A stretch of 64,000 bases of DNA from Bifidobacterium tissieri (GCF_002259645.1 NZ_MWWV01000006.1:218029-282028); one strand, 5' to 3'; positions 36,973 to 47,318 are shown, counted from the first letter of the stretch. Numbers and translations: made by a program. Notes: generated from the letters alone by a model not told the origin.

Positions 36973-39219
36973 TCACTCCTGAGGCTTGAGGAACAGGGCT
37001 CCCAGAGCCGGAACGGTGATCTTCACCGAGTACGGACGGGAATGGTATTCCTCCTTCTCCGCCTCGATATCGGTGTTGGAGATACCCGATCCGCCATACT
37101 TCTCGTCATCGGTGTTGAGGATCTCGACCCACTTGCCGCCCTTGGGCAGCGGCACCTGATAGTCGGACCATGCCGAACCGGAGAAGTTGACGATCACCAC
37201 GATCGGGTTGCCTTCCTTGTCCAGACGCATGAAGCTCAGGACATTGTGGTCGGCGTCGTCGCTGGTGAGCCACTGGAATCCGGAGGGCTCGAAGTCCTGA
37301 CTCCAGAATTCAGGGCTCTTCCGGTACAGTTCATTCAGATCGGCGACGAACTTCTGCACCCCCTGATGATCCGGCCAGTTGAGGGCGTCCCAATCGACGG
37401 AGGACTTGTAGTTCCACTCGCCATACTGGGCGATCTCGTTGCCCATGAAGGTGAGGTTCTTGCCCGGATGCGCCCACTGATAGGCGAACAGGGCCCTCAC
37501 GCCAGCGTACTTCTGCCAGTCGTCACCAGGCATCTTGCCGAACAGCGCACCCTTGCCGTACACGACCTCGTCATGGCTGATCGGCAGCACGTAATGCTCC
37601 GAATAGGCGTACATCATCGAGAACGTGATTTCACCATGATGCCACTTGCGGTTGATCGGGGCTTCATGCAGGTACTCGAGCGTATCGTGCATCCAACCCA
37701 TGTTCCACTTCAGTCCGAAGCCCAGACCGCCTTCGGACGTCGGGGCGGTCACGCCCGGCCATGCCGTGGATTCCTCGGCGATCATCATGGTGCCGGGGTA
37801 GCGTCCGTATGCGGTGGAGGTGGCCTCCTTGAGGAATGCGATGGCCTCGAGGTTCTCGCGTCCGCCGTAGATGTTCGGACGCCACTGGCCGTTCTCACGG
37901 CTGTAGTCGAGGTAGAGCATCGAGGACACGGCGTCCACGCGCAGGCCATCGACATGGAATTCGTCGAGCCAGTAGCAGGCGTTGGCCACCAGGAAGTCAC
38001 GTACTTCGTTACGGCCGAAGTTGAACACGTACGTGCCCCAGTCGGGATGCTCGCCGCGCAGCGGATCCGGGTCCTCGTACAGCGGCGTGCCATCGAATCG
38101 GGCGAGTGCGAAGTCGTCCTTCGGGAAATGGGCAGGGACCCAGTCCACGATCACGCCGATGCCCGCCTGATGGAAGGCGTCGATCAGCGCCTTGAGATCG
38201 TCCGTGGTGCCGAGACGCGACTGCGGTGCATAGTAGCCGGTGACCTGATATCCCCACGATCCGGTGAATGGATGCTCGGCGAGCGGCATGAACTCCACAT
38301 GGGTGAAGCCCATCTTCTTGACGTAGGGAACCAACTCGTCGGCGAGTGTGCGGTAGGTCATGCCCACCTTCCAAGAGCCGGCATGGACCTCGTAGATGCT
38401 GATGGGGCCGGCATGCGGATCGACGGTGCGGCGACGCTCCATCCATTCGTCGTCATGCCATTCATGCTTGGAGTCCACGACGATGGATGCGGTTTCCGGC
38501 GGCACCTGATGCTGGCGTTCCATCGGGTCGGCCTTCTGCTTCCATTCGCCGTTGGCGTTGAAGATCTCGTACTTGTAGCGCTCGCCGGCGCCGATGCCGG
38601 GGATGAAGATCTCCCAGATGCCGGAGGAACCAAGCTCGCGCATGGCAAACTGACGGCCTCCCCAGGAGTTGAAATCGCCGACCACGCGAACGGCGCGGGC
38701 GTTGGGGGCCCATACGGCGAAGGCGGTGCCGGACACGGTGGTGTCGGAGGAGCCGTCCGGTTCTCCCATGACGTCGTCGTACGTGTGCACGTGGGCGCCG
38801 AGCACCTCCCACAGACGCTCGTGACGTCCTTCGCCGAACAGGTACATATCCATGTCCCCGACGGTGGGCATGTAGCGATAGGGATCGTCGGCCAGCGAGG
38901 ACGATCCGTCCTCGTATTCGGTTCTTACGCGATAATCAGGTACGGCATATCCGTCGTCGGTCTTGTCCGCCGGCACGACGGCCACGAACACGCCGTTCCA
39001 TTCATGCCAGGCCTGCCACTCCCCGTTCGGGGTGATGATGGTCACGGTCTTGGCAAGGGGCTTGAGCACGCGCACGGTGGCGAAGCCTTCGCCGTCCTCT
39101 CCGTTGAGGTGCGCACCGAGAATGGTGTGCGGGTTGTAGAAGACGCCATTGCTGACGGCATCCAGGGCTGCCTGGTCGACTTTGACGGGCTGCGGGATGT
39201 TTTCATGTGTGTTTGTCAT
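36973..39219 (-). CDS. glgB: 1,4-alpha-glucan branching enzyme
   Basis: A 748-residue GH13 enzyme that transfers alpha-1,4 chains to alpha-1,6 branch points in glycogen. An N-terminal CBM48 module contains [18 protein letters not shown]. The catalytic barrel has [16 protein letters not shown], the nucleophile Asp in [17 protein letters not shown], the Glu in [13 protein letters not shown], and the HD pair in [17 protein letters not shown]-terminal beta domain closes the chain. I chose MTNTHENI as start; the 13 residues before it are unlike the family and there is no strong ribosome binding site. Confidence 0.97.
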   Translation of the reverse strand: MTNTHENIPQPVKVDQAALDAVSNGVFYNPHTILGAHLNGEDGEGFATVRVLKPLAKTVTIITPNGEWQAWHEWNGVFVAVVPADKTDDGYAVPDYRVRTEYEDGSSSLADDPYRYMPTVGDMDMYLFGEGRHERLWEVLGAHVHTYDDVMGEPDGSSDTTVSGTAFAVWAPNARAVRVVGDFNSWGGRQFAMRELGSSGIWEIFIPGIGAGERYKYEIFNANGEWKQKADPMERQHQVPPETASIVVDSKHEWHDDEWMERRRTVDPHAGPISIYEVHAGSWKVGMTYRTLADELVPYVKKMGFTHVEFMPLAEHPFTGSWGYQVTGYYAPQSRLGTTDDLKALIDAFHQAGIGVIVDWVPAHFPKDDFALARFDGTPLYEDPDPLRGEHPDWGTYVFNFGRNEVRDFLVANACYWLDEFHVDGLRVDAVSSMLYLDYSRENGQWRPNIYGGRENLEAIAFLKEATSTAYGRYPGTMMIAEESTAWPGVTAPTSEGGLGFGLKWNMGWMHDTLEYLHEAPINRKWHHGEITFSMMYAYSEHYVLPISHDEVVYGKGALFGKMPGDDWQKYAGVRALFAYQWAHPGKNLTFMGNEIAQYGEWNYKSSVDWDALNWPDHQGVQKFVADLNELYRKSPEFWSQDFEPSGFQWLTSDDADHNVLSFMRLDKEGNPIVVIVNFSGSAWSDYQVPLPKGGKWVEILNTDDEKYGGSGISNTDIEAEKEEYHSRPYSVKITVPALGALFLKPQE

Positions 39220-39385
39220 ACCAAAAGTGTACGTAGACCCCCGCATAAAATCGTTCATCTCCGTGCCGGGTTTGAACGTTCACACCCGGGTGTCTCCTTG
39301 ATTTCCCGTCATTCTGGGCGACACGCCGTGAAGGTCTGAGATGTCCCGATGGCTGGTTCCGCGAGTGTCTTAATGGGGGAATTCG

Positions 39386-39414
39386 TTGTCGTCCATGCGA
39401 TATGCGAATATGAA
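39386..39414 (+). promoter_or_regulatory. Candidate carD promoter
   Basis: TTGTCG (39386-39391) and TATGAA (39409-39414) with a 17-base spacer; the ribosome binding site GGAGGGG precedes the ATG. glgB is transcribed away from the same region. Confidence 0.45.
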
Positions 39415-39448
39415 ATGTCTTCTGTAATCATTTGGAGGGGCTGTCTTT

Positions 39449-40069
39449 ATGAGTTATCAGGTTGGCGATACCGTTGTCTACCCGCGCCATGGCGCCGCGA
39501 AGATCGTTGAGATCACCGAAAGGGAGATGAACGGAGTCAAGCGCACGTATCTCAAGCTTTCCGTGCTGTCCTCTGATGGTCTTGTCATCCAGATTCCCGA
39601 GGAGAACGTCAAGAAGGTCGGCGTGAGGGATGTCGTCGACGGCAAGGCCGTCTCCAAGGTGTTCGAGATTCTTCGTACGCCGATCGTTGAGGAGAAGACC
39701 AACTGGTCCCGTCGTTACAAGCTCAACGTGGAGAAGATCGCCACCGGCGATGTGAACAAGGTCGCCGAGGTCGTCAGGGATCTTGCGCAGCGCGACGACG
39801 ACGAGCATGGCCTGTCCGCCGGTGAGAAGCGCATGCTTACCAAGGCTCGCAACATTCTCACCTCCGAGATCTCGCTCAGTGAAAAGCTCAGCGAAGAGGA
39901 GACCCAGCGTCTGCTTGATGTGAATCTCGGCTACCGTGATCCCGAGCCGGGGGATGAGAAGCATCACACCAAGGCACCCAAGGAGCCCGCGTCCGAAACG
40001 CTCGCCCGCATCGAGGCCGAGGCGAAGGCGTCCAAGGGCAAGAAGAAGTCGACCCGCAAGGCCAAGTGA
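39449..40069 (+). CDS. carD: CarD family RNA-polymerase-binding regulator
   Basis: A 206-residue CarD. Residues 1-65 form the RNA polymerase interaction domain (YQVGDTVVYPRHGAAKIVEI and YLKLSVLS), and 75-165 the helical DNA-binding domain with SRRYKLNVEKIATGDVNKVAEVVRDL and EKRMLTKARNIL. It is longer than mycobacterial CarD (about 162 residues) by a basic Lys/Ala-rich tail (EAEAKASKGKKKSTRKAK). CarD stabilises the open promoter complex, notably at rRNA promoters. ispF follows directly with a shared stop/start region. Confidence 0.95.
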   Translation: MSYQVGDTVVYPRHGAAKIVEITEREMNGVKRTYLKLSVLSSDGLVIQIPEENVKKVGVRDVVDGKAVSKVFEILRTPIVEEKTNWSRRYKLNVEKIATGDVNKVAEVVRDLAQRDDDEHGLSAGEKRMLTKARNILTSEISLSEKLSEEETQRLLDVNLGYRDPEPGDEKHHTKAPKEPASETLARIEAEAKASKGKKKSTRKAK

Positions 40070-40599
40070 TGATCGAACCGACCGCGATGCGCATCGGACA
40101 GGGGTTTGATGCGCATCGCTTTGCGGAATCCGGCACACACCGGCCGCTGTGGCTGGCATGCTTGCGCTGGACCGATGATGAGCATCGTGGCGTAGAAGGC
40201 ATTGATGGGGACTCCGACGGCGATGTCGCCGTTCATGCGGTGATCGACGCCGTCTTGTCGGCCTGCGGTCTGGGGGATATCGGCTCCATGTTCGGTGTCG
40301 GGGCTGATTCCTCGGGTGCAGGTATGCACGGGGACCACATGCTGCATATGGTTCGAGACCGCGTGCAGCATGGGGGCTGGCGCATCGTCAATGTATCGGT
40401 TTCCATCATTGGTAATGCGCCACGTATCGGACGCCGACGTGAGGAGGCGTGCAGGGCCATGACCGAAGCGCTTGGCGCTCCGGTGACCATCGTCGCCACT
40501 ACGACGGATGGCATGGGATTCACCGGCCGGGGCGAAGGCATCGCCGCAATCGCCACGGCATTGGCTATGCCGTTCGCGTCGTCGCCGTCCGCTGATTGA
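40069..40599 (+). CDS. ispF: 2-C-methyl-D-erythritol 2,4-cyclodiphosphate synthase
   Basis: A 176-residue IspF of the MEP isoprenoid pathway, forming the cyclic diphosphate. MRIGQGFDAHRF holds the metal Asp and His, and DSDGDVAVHAVIDAVL carries the third metal His; ATTTDGMGFTGRGEGI binds the nucleotide end. The ATG shares its A with the carD stop; a GTG one codon upstream is an alternative. Most actinobacteria keep ispD or ispDF next to carD; no IspD domain is present here. Confidence 0.93.
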   Translation: MIEPTAMRIGQGFDAHRFAESGTHRPLWLACLRWTDDEHRGVEGIDGDSDGDVAVHAVIDAVLSACGLGDIGSMFGVGADSSGAGMHGDHMLHMVRDRVQHGGWRIVNVSVSIIGNAPRIGRRREEACRAMTEALGAPVTIVATTTDGMGFTGRGEGIAAIATALAMPFASSPSAD

Positions 40600-40658
40600 T
40601 CGATTGATCAGCGTATTGATGTATTGATAGTGATCTCACCATGTATCGGCTGAACGAA

Positions 40659-40685
40659 GAATGGGGACGGTAGACGTCCCCATTC
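40659..40685. terminator. Bidirectional terminator between ispF and the ABC transporter
   Basis: An 11 bp perfect stem (GAATGGGGACG / CGTCCCCATTC) with a 5-base loop between convergent genes. Confidence 0.75.
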
Positions 40686-40697
40686 GAATATCTGTTA

Positions 40698-41528
40698 TCA
40701 GTGCTTCCTGCCGCACACCACTCGTGCTATACCCCACATCAGGGTGCTGAGCGTCACGATGACGAAGCTGGGCGGAGTGGGGAACATGGCCGACAACACC
40801 AGACCGCCCCAGATGCTGACCAGACACAGCAGACACGACACCACGATGGCGGCGAACGGCGAACGGGTGATCATCGAGGCCGTGGCGGCAGGCGTAACAA
40901 CAAGCGCGAAGATCAGCAGGGTGCCCACCGCGGGTACCGCAACGGTGATCACTCCCGCCATGATGGCCATGAACAGCACATTCATCAGCGAGATCGGCAC
41001 GCCCTTGGCACGCGCCACCTGCTCGTCAAGCGAGCTGAACAGCAGCGGCCGGTATACCAGGGCCAGCACAGCCAGCAGCAGTACGTCGAAGATCGCGAAC
41101 CCGATGATCTGACCATCGGTGATCGTAAGGATCGAACCAAACAGGATTGACTGCATCTGCTGCGACGCGCTGGAGGAAAGTCGGGCGAAGAACAGACCCA
41201 GACCGGTGGCGAACGCCAGTACGGTTCCCGTGGCGATCTCGCGTTCGGACACCTTCTTGCCCAGCGCTCCGATCACCAGCGCGCCGCCGAGCGCGAACGC
41301 CCCGAGACCGAGGGAGACGGGCAGACCCAGCAACACCGCACCGGTGGCACCGGGCAGACCGATATGAGCCAGTGCATGTGCCGCGAAGGTGGAGTGCCGT
41401 GTGATGGTGAAGTATCCCATGATTCCAGCGGCTATGGCGATGAGCAGGCCGGCTTCGATGGCATTCGTCATGAAGGGCGCGGTAAGCACCGACAGCCACT
41501 CGGGATCGAAAGCGAATGTGACCTTCAT
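40698..41528 (-). CDS. Zinc/manganese-type ABC transporter permease
   Basis: A 276-residue ABC-3 family permease with about eight membrane helices. The family features AGLLIAIAAGIMGYFTITRHSTFAAHALAHIGLPGATGA and GLGLFFARLSS are recognised, and TVAVPAVGTLLIFALVVTPAATA is the conserved loop contacting the ATPase. It forms the channel for a divalent metal with the ATPase gene just upstream (ATGA overlap). The substrate-binding protein is encoded across folD at 43.7 kb. Zinc is more likely than manganese but not proven. Confidence 0.9.
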   Translation of the reverse strand: MKVTFAFDPEWLSVLTAPFMTNAIEAGLLIAIAAGIMGYFTITRHSTFAAHALAHIGLPGATGAVLLGLPVSLGLGAFALGGALVIGALGKKVSEREIATGTVLAFATGLGLFFARLSSSASQQMQSILFGSILTITDGQIIGFAIFDVLLLAVLALVYRPLLFSSLDEQVARAKGVPISLMNVLFMAIMAGVITVAVPAVGTLLIFALVVTPAATASMITRSPFAAIVVSCLLCLVSIWGGLVLSAMFPTPPSFVIVTLSTLMWGIARVVCGRKH

Positions 41529-42436
41529 CGTGCGTTCTCCTTCGGAAGGTTCGTATGGTGATGCTCGTGGAAATGCGCCGCCTCGGTTGCATCGTGCGTA
41601 TCCTGATCGCGTTCGTCGGGCTCCAGCTTGCGGTCGGGCGTGACGAACATGTCGCCCTGTGGCGTGGTCACCACTTCGATGCGTGTGCCGTACAGATGAG
41701 TGAGCAGATCGGAGTCGAGCACCGAGCTGATGGGGGAGTAGTGCGGGTGTCCGTCAAGCAGATAGATCGCGCCGGTGAGAATGGGCAGCAGCATGTTGAG
41801 ATCGTGGGCGACCACCTGAATGGTCATGCCCCACTCCTGATTCAGACGGGCCAGTAGTTCCACCACGGCGCGCTGGCTGGCCATATCGAGGTTTGCCAGC
41901 GGCTCGTCAAGCAGCAGCAGCTTCGGGCCGCCGACCAGCGCCTGTGCGATGGCCGCACGCTGGCGCAGACCGCCGGACAGCTCATTGAGCCGATAGTCGG
42001 CTTTGTCCGCCAGACCGACGAACTCCAGCACCTGCTGTGCCCGGGCCTTTTCCTCCCTGGTGACGAAGTGAATGCCGAATCGTGTGCCGGTAAGTCCCAG
42101 AATCACTGACTGTCGCGCGGTGATGTTCGAATCCAGTCCTGCAATATATGACTGCGGTACATAGCCGATCTTGGCGTTGTTCTGGCCTGCGGGGCGTCCC
42201 ATGACGGTGATGGAGCCCGAATGCAATGGCACCAAACCGAGTTCGGCATCCAAAAGCGTGGTCTTTCCCGCTCCGTTGGTGCCGACGATGGCGGTCACCG
42301 TTCCGGAGGGAATGGCAAGGTTGCCGTGCGACCAGATGACCTTTCCTCCGCGACGGACCTCGGCGTCGCTGAGCACCACGGCGTCCGTTGTGGCGTTATC
42401 CGGGGTTGGGACGGATTGGACGTGCGTTGCTGACAT
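41525..42436 (-). CDS. Zinc/manganese-type ABC transporter ATPase with His-rich tail
   Basis: A 303-residue ATPase. Walker A GTNGAGKTT, the Q-loop region, signature LSGGLRQRAAIAQAL and Walker B LLLLDEPLANLD are all in place, followed by the switch His in VVAHDLNM. The last 35 residues contain many His and acidic residues (AAHFHEHHHTNLPKENAR), which may bind the metal as an internal sensor. It overlaps the permease gene by ATGA. An AT-rich Zur/Fur-like sequence lies about 30 bases upstream of the start. Confidence 0.92.
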   Translation of the reverse strand: MSATHVQSVPTPDNATTDAVVLSDAEVRRGGKVIWSHGNLAIPSGTVTAIVGTNGAGKTTLLDAELGLVPLHSGSITVMGRPAGQNNAKIGYVPQSYIAGLDSNITARQSVILGLTGTRFGIHFVTREEKARAQQVLEFVGLADKADYRLNELSGGLRQRAAIAQALVGGPKLLLLDEPLANLDMASQRAVVELLARLNQEWGMTIQVVAHDLNMLLPILTGAIYLLDGHPHYSPISSVLDSDLLTHLYGTRIEVVTTPQGDMFVTPDRKLEPDERDQDTHDATEAAHFHEHHHTNLPKENAR

Positions 42437-42467
42437 AATGCACCTCTGACGATAATCATACTACTAT

Positions 42468-42482
42468 TGAGAATAATAATCA
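42468..42482. promoter_or_regulatory. Possible Zur-type box upstream of the metal ABC genes
   Basis: TGAGAATAATAATCA is a near-palindrome (TGA...TCA) resembling Fur/Zur operators such as TGAAAATGATTTTCA. It sits in an AT-rich patch 32 bases upstream of the ATPase start; no other AT-rich patch is seen nearby. Confidence 0.4.
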
Positions 42483-42648
42483 GTATTTGATGAATTCGTC
42501 CAATTACGACGTGTCAGCAACCGTCGGTGGCGGTGTGATGGACGTGTGCCGGCGATGAGGTGATGAATGGTCATCATGACTGACCACGACCAACGACAAG
42601 GGCGCCCCGATGACGAGGCGCCCTTGGAGCCACTATTACCGCATGCCA

Positions 42649-43524
42649 TCAGGCCATGCGTTCGGCGATATCCACCACATTGCTCAGCAGCATGGCACGG
42701 GTCATCGGCCCCACGCCGCCCGGATTCGGCGTATATGCGGCACATACCTCCCGTGCTGCCGGATCCACGTCACCCAGAATCCTGGACTTTCCCGTCTCCG
42801 GATCGGTTACGCGGCTGACGCCCACGTCCACGAGCACGGCATCCGGTCGTACATCCTCGGGCTTGACGAAGTGGGCGCTGCCCATCGCCGCGACGATCAC
42901 GTCGGCCGACCGCATGATCTCGTGGATGTTCGTGGTGCCGGTGTGGCACAGCGTCACCGTGGCGTTGATCTCCTTGCGGCTGATCAGCAGACCAATGGTT
43001 CGACCGATGGTGATGCCGCGACCCAGCACCACAACATGCTTGCCGTTGAGATCGATGTCGTTCATGGACAGCAACTCCACGACGCCACGAGGCGTGCACG
43101 GCAGCGGCGTGGTCAGCTCTCCCCGCGGATGCAACACCAGCTCGCCGAGATTGTAGGGATGCATGCCGTCCGCGTCCTTCTTCGGATCGATCAGGTCGAT
43201 CGCCGCGTTCTCATCGATGCCCTTGGGCAGTGGCAGCTGCACGATGAAGCCCGTGCATGCCGGGTTCTCGTTCAGTCGTTGGATTGCCGACGCGATGTCG
43301 TCGAAGCTCGCATCCGCGGGAAGCTCCTCGGCGATGGAAGCGATACCCACTTCGGCGCAATCGCGGTGCTTGCCCGCCACGTACTTGACGCTTCCCGCGT
43401 CATTCCCGACCAGCAGCGTGCCTAGTCCGGGGGTGATCCCTTTGGATTTCAGCCGTTCCACGCGCCGTGCCAGGTCCGCCTTGATGGTGGCCGACGCCTG
43501 CTTGCCGTCCAATCGAAGTGCCAT
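42649..43524 (-). CDS. folD: Methylenetetrahydrofolate dehydrogenase/cyclohydrolase
   Basis: A 291-residue bifunctional FolD interconverting methylene-, methenyl- and formyl-tetrahydrofolate. The catalytic region is [17 protein letters not shown], with the key Tyr and Lys of the Y-x3-K motif; [26 protein letters not shown] and the nucleotide motif [13 protein letters not shown] follow. I start at MALRLDG (43524) since the earlier in-frame region is unlike the family. It separates the two parts of the metal transporter and is transcribed with the ATPase strand. Function in one-carbon metabolism links to the pab genes. Confidence 0.96.
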   Translation of the reverse strand: MALRLDGKQASATIKADLARRVERLKSKGITPGLGTLLVGNDAGSVKYVAGKHRDCAEVGIASIAEELPADASFDDIASAIQRLNENPACTGFIVQLPLPKGIDENAAIDLIDPKKDADGMHPYNLGELVLHPRGELTTPLPCTPRGVVELLSMNDIDLNGKHVVVLGRGITIGRTIGLLISRKEINATVTLCHTGTTNIHEIMRSADVIVAAMGSAHFVKPEDVRPDAVLVDVGVSRVTDPETGKSRILGDVDPAAREVCAAYTPNPGGVGPMTRAMLLSNVVDIAERMA

Positions 43525-43710
43525 CGATTCGCTCCTTGTCCTGTATCGCCTTACAGCGTCAATAACGCGTCCTGTCACGATACTCCGCATCATGGGCTAT
43601 CGTGAAATCATTCCACAGAACGGAATCATGCCACGGCCGCGCTCCAGTGCGGACTGTGCCTGTAGGAGTGGTTGTGTGGACGACAGCGTATGGATGACCC
43701 GGAGGAAGTC

Positions 43711-44739
43711 ATGACGTTTTCCGCGAAAATAGGCAGAGTGGCCGCCGCGGCGGTAGCCGCCGTCATCATGTTCTCGACCGCTGGGTGCGGCTCGACCGCA
43801 TCCGATGGCGCCAGCGCCGCTTCCTCGCCGTCCGGTGATGACGTCATCACGGTGGTCGCGTCGATCAATCAGTGGGGCATGCTCGCCAAGGAGATCGGAG
43901 GAGACAAGGTCGACGTCGTTTCGATTCTCGGCACCACCAATGTCGACGCCCACGATTTCGAACCGCAGACCAGCGACATCGCCGCCATCTCCAAGGCCTC
44001 GGTGCTTGTCGTCAACGGTGCCGGATACGACGAGTGGGCGACCAAGGCGACGACCGGCGCGCAGTCCGTGGTGAACGCCGCCGATACCGTTGGCGCGTCG
44101 GACGGCGACAACCCGCATCTGTGGTTCTCCAGTGACGCGCGCACCGCGGTCGCCAAAGAGATCTCCGAAGCCTACGGCAAAGCCGCGCCATCGTCGAAGT
44201 CATACTTCTCCCAGCGTCTCGCCACCTGGACGAAAAGCGAGAATGAACTCGAATCAAACATGGCGGTCTTTTCCAAGAACCATCCCGGAGCCACGTACGC
44301 CGCAACCGAATCCGTGGCCTACTATCTGATGAGTGATCTGAAGTTCACCGACGTCACTCCTCAGTCATACGCCCAGGCCATGCTCAATGAAAGCGAACCG
44401 GCTCCCGCGGATGTGCAGAAGATACAGAAGGTCCTCACATCCGGCGAGGCCTCCCTGCTGATCAACAATCCGCAGGAGCAATCCGACATGACGGCTATGG
44501 TCACCAAGTCCGCGGATGAGGCCGGTGTGCCGATGGTCGACGTAACCGAACAGGTGCCCGAAGGCACGACGGGACTGATCGCTTGGATGAACTCGTTGAT
44601 CTCGCAGTTCGACAAGGCCCTCACCAAGGATTCGAACACGGACGATGCCACGTCCCAGTCGACGGAGTCGTCATCGCCACAGCCGTCGGATTCGTCATCG
44701 ACGGGAACCGCGGAATCCTCAGGCGACAGTGATCAATAA
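43711..44739 (+). CDS. Metal-binding lipoprotein of a zinc-type ABC transporter
   Basis: A 342-residue substrate-binding protein. A lipobox (MFSTAGC) closes a 27-residue signal peptide, so the protein should be lipid-anchored outside. The cluster A-1 fold shows VVASINQWGMLAKEIGGDKV, AHDFEPQTSDI (metal His) and ASDGDNPHLWFSS (second His). The last 35 residues are Ser/Thr/Glu-rich. GGAGGAA precedes the ATG at 43711. The cognate permease and ATPase genes lie on the other strand beyond folD, so the system is split into two transcription units. Confidence 0.9.
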   Translation: MTFSAKIGRVAAAAVAAVIMFSTAGCGSTASDGASAASSPSGDDVITVVASINQWGMLAKEIGGDKVDVVSILGTTNVDAHDFEPQTSDIAAISKASVLVVNGAGYDEWATKATTGAQSVVNAADTVGASDGDNPHLWFSSDARTAVAKEISEAYGKAAPSSKSYFSQRLATWTKSENELESNMAVFSKNHPGATYAATESVAYYLMSDLKFTDVTPQSYAQAMLNESEPAPADVQKIQKVLTSGEASLLINNPQEQSDMTAMVTKSADEAGVPMVDVTEQVPEGTTGLIAWMNSLISQFDKALTKDSNTDDATSQSTESSSPQPSDSSSTGTAESSGDSDQ

Positions 44740-44819
44740 CGTCCATTGGACAAGACGCCGCTAGGGTTCATAGTGGAGTCATAGCAGTGGCGTCGTATCG
44801 AATAACAGTGGGCTTTTCA

Positions 44820-44849
44820 CGGGCGTGTTCGCCATGCGCGACACGCCCG
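44820..44849 (+). terminator. Hairpin between the lipoprotein gene and rpsA
   Basis: A 9 bp stem CGGGCGTGT / ACACGCCCG with a 12-base loop, followed by GATTTATTG. It may terminate the lipoprotein gene. Confidence 0.5.
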
Positions 44850-44962
44850 GATTTATTGACCATGCATTCGGCTAGACTATCTCCTTGTGCGTGTCCGCAT
44901 GGGCAGGCAATAACTGAATATCGATTTTATCCACCTATCTATTAGAAAACCAGTACATTTAC

Positions 44963-46444
44963 ATGGCAGAGAACAACGCAGAGGTCACCAAGGTCGCCAT
45001 CAACGACATCGGCACCGAAGAGGACTTCATCAAGGCAGTCGATTCCACCATCAAGAACTTCGATGATGGTGATCTGGTCGAAGGCACCGTCGTGAAGATC
45101 GATCGCGACGAAGTGCTCCTGGATATCGGCTACAAGACCGAGGGCGTGATCCCCTCCCGTGAGCTTTCCATTAAGAAGGACGTCGATCCCGACGACGTCG
45201 TCGAGGTCGGCGATACCGTCGAGGCACTTGTCATCACCAAGGAAGACAAGGAAGGCCGTCTGATTCTGTCCAAGAAGCGTGCCCAGTACGAGCGCGCCTG
45301 GGGCGATGTCGAGAAGATCAAGGAAGCCGATGGCGTTGTCGAAGGCACCGTCATCGAAGCCGTCAAGGGCGGCCTTATCGTGGACATCGGTCTGCGTGGC
45401 TTCCTGCCGGCGTCCCTCGTCGAGATGCGCCGCGTGCGCGATCTGGCCCCCTACATCGGCCAGAAGATCCAGGCCAAGATCCTGGAGCTCGACAAGAACC
45501 GCAACAACGTGGTCCTCTCTCGTCGTCAGTACCTCGAGGAGACCCAGTCCGAAGTGCGCGAGACCTTCCTCTCGCAGCTCAAGAAGGGTCAGATCCGCGA
45601 AGGTGTCATCAGCTCCATCGTCAACTTCGGCGCCTTCGTCGATCTCGGTGGTGTTGACGGCCTGATCCACGTTTCCGAGCTCTCCTGGAAGCACATCGAC
45701 CACCCGTCCGAGGTTGTCAAGGTCGGCGACAAGGTCACCGTCGAGGTGCTCGATGTCGATCTCGATCGTGAGCGCATCTCCCTGTCCCTGAAGGCCACTC
45801 AGGAGGATCCGTGGCAGCGCTTCGCTCGCACCCACGTTCCCGGCCAGATCGTCAAGGGCAAGGTCACCAAGATCGTTCAGTTCGGTGTGTTCATCTCCGT
45901 GGATGACGGCATCGAGGGTCTGGTGCACATCTCCGAGCTGGCCAACCGCCACGTGGAGAACCCGGAGACCGTCGTCAAGCCGGGCGAAGAGGTGTTCGTC
46001 AAGGTGATCGACGTCGATCTCGATCGTCGTCGTATCTCCCTGTCCCTCAAGCAGGCCAACGACTCCGTCGACATCTCCTCCGAGGACTTCGATCCGGCTC
46101 TGTACGGCATGCCGGCCGAGTACGACGAGCAGGGCAACTACAAGTACCCTGAAGGCTTCGACCCGGAGACCAACGAGTGGATCGCTGGCTACGAGAAGCA
46201 GCGCGAGGAGTGGGAAGCCCAGTACGCCGCCGCCCACGATCTGTGGGAGCAGCACAAGGAGTTCGTCGCCAAGGAACTGGCGAACGCCGACGCCTCCGCC
46301 GCGGCCGATGGCCAGGGCGAGGCCAAGGAAGAGAAGGTGGAAGAGGTGTCCAACTACTCCTCCGAGACCGCTTCCGAGGGTACTCTCGCTTCCGACGATC
46401 AGCTGGCCGCCCTGCGCGAGCAGCTGCTGAACGAGAAGAAGTGA
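44963..46444 (+). CDS. rpsA: 30S ribosomal protein S1
   Basis: A 493-residue S1. Four S1/OB-fold repeats are visible (about 35-105, 120-190, 207-278 and 293-365), each ending with a phrase like [15 protein letters not shown] or [15 protein letters not shown]; the actinobacterial form lacks the six repeats of E. coli. The C-terminal 130 residues are acidic and Gln-rich. S1 binds mRNA leaders on the small subunit. Codon bias is strong. The start lacks a purine ribosome binding site (AACCAGTACATTTAC before ATG), a known trait of S1 genes that may reflect autoregulation. The order rpsA-coaE-uvrB is conserved. Confidence 0.97.
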   Translation: MAENNAEVTKVAINDIGTEEDFIKAVDSTIKNFDDGDLVEGTVVKIDRDEVLLDIGYKTEGVIPSRELSIKKDVDPDDVVEVGDTVEALVITKEDKEGRLILSKKRAQYERAWGDVEKIKEADGVVEGTVIEAVKGGLIVDIGLRGFLPASLVEMRRVRDLAPYIGQKIQAKILELDKNRNNVVLSRRQYLEETQSEVRETFLSQLKKGQIREGVISSIVNFGAFVDLGGVDGLIHVSELSWKHIDHPSEVVKVGDKVTVEVLDVDLDRERISLSLKATQEDPWQRFARTHVPGQIVKGKVTKIVQFGVFISVDDGIEGLVHISELANRHVENPETVVKPGEEVFVKVIDVDLDRRRISLSLKQANDSVDISSEDFDPALYGMPAEYDEQGNYKYPEGFDPETNEWIAGYEKQREEWEAQYAAAHDLWEQHKEFVAKELANADASAAADGQGEAKEEKVEEVSNYSSETASEGTLASDDQLAALREQLLNEKK

Positions 46445-46476
46445 ATTCGTTCCGTCGCATAGCTGACTAAACAGTG

Positions 46477-46515
46477 AAAACCCGGTTGTCATTACCTGAT
46501 GGCAACCGGGTTTTT
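46477..46515 (+). terminator. Rho-independent terminator of rpsA
   Basis: AAAACCCGGTTG (46477-46488) pairs with CAACCGGGTTTT (46503-46514), 14-base loop, with a run of five T. Confidence 0.92.
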
Positions 46516-46586
46516 CTGTAGACTGAAAACGGTTGAGTCGAAAGCGGTCGGGCAAGGACGCCCGCGTTCGATGTGAGGAGAAGAGC

Positions 46587-47213
46587 ATGTTCACTCGAGT
46601 GGGACTAACCGGAGGCATTGCAGCCGGCAAAAGTACTGTGGCCAAGCGCTTCGTGCAACTTGGCGCCTATGTGATCGACTATGATCAGCTTGCCAGACAG
46701 GCGGTGGCCAAGGGCAGCGAAGGTCTCGATCAGGTGATTCGTCGGTTTGGACGACGTGCCCGTGGACGGGATGGCGAGATGAACCGCGTCTGGGTGTCCG
46801 CCCATGTGTTCTCCGATCCGGAAAAGCTGCAGGAGCTCAACGACATCGTGCATCCCATTGTGTTCCGCGAGGCCGGGCGTCTGGAATATCAATGGCTTGA
46901 CTCCCATCCCGAACCGAAGGATGGCACCCGCAGGCTTGTTGTCCATGACATTCCGTTGCTGGTTGAAACTTCGCGGTGGGATTACTTCGATGCGATCATC
47001 ACCGTCGAAGCCCCCAAGGAGACCCGAATACGACGCATGATTCGCAATAGGGGAATGACGCGTGATGAGGCCGTCGCCCGCATCAACAACCAGGCCTCCC
47101 AGCAGCAGCGGTTCGATATCTGCGATTATGTGATCGATTCCACCAAACCCCTAGAACAGATGTTTGAAGATGTTGATAGGCTGTATCACGTACTGACGCA
47201 TCCGTCGTACTAA
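46587..47213 (+). CDS. coaE: Dephospho-CoA kinase
   Basis: A 208-residue kinase that makes CoA from dephospho-CoA. The P-loop is VGLTGGIAAGKST, DYDQLARQAVAKGSEGLDQV binds the substrate, and the lid VEAPKETRIRRMIRNRGMT follows. GAGGAGAAG precedes the ATG at 46587; upstream residues in the same frame are not conserved. It stands between rpsA and uvrB as in other actinobacteria. Confidence 0.95.
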   Translation: MFTRVGLTGGIAAGKSTVAKRFVQLGAYVIDYDQLARQAVAKGSEGLDQVIRRFGRRARGRDGEMNRVWVSAHVFSDPEKLQELNDIVHPIVFREAGRLEYQWLDSHPEPKDGTRRLVVHDIPLLVETSRWDYFDAIITVEAPKETRIRRMIRNRGMTRDEAVARINNQASQQQRFDICDYVIDSTKPLEQMFEDVDRLYHVLTHPSY

Positions 47214-47318
47214 GTGCGAATGCGGGTGACGGGGAGGCCGCGGCTATTGGCTGTGCATATGGTGCAGCAAGGCAGCCGTTCCTAGAGTCTCCGGAAGACA
47301 TCACAACAGAGGCATGGC

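Noticed and set aside
36970..39339. A 789-codon open frame antisense to glgB
   Set aside because: It mirrors glgB and has no ribosome binding site or recognisable domain; such long antisense frames come from high-GC third positions.
44942..46645. A 567-codon open frame antisense to rpsA
   Set aside because: Repeated hydrophobic/acidic pattern is a reading of the S1 repeats in reverse.
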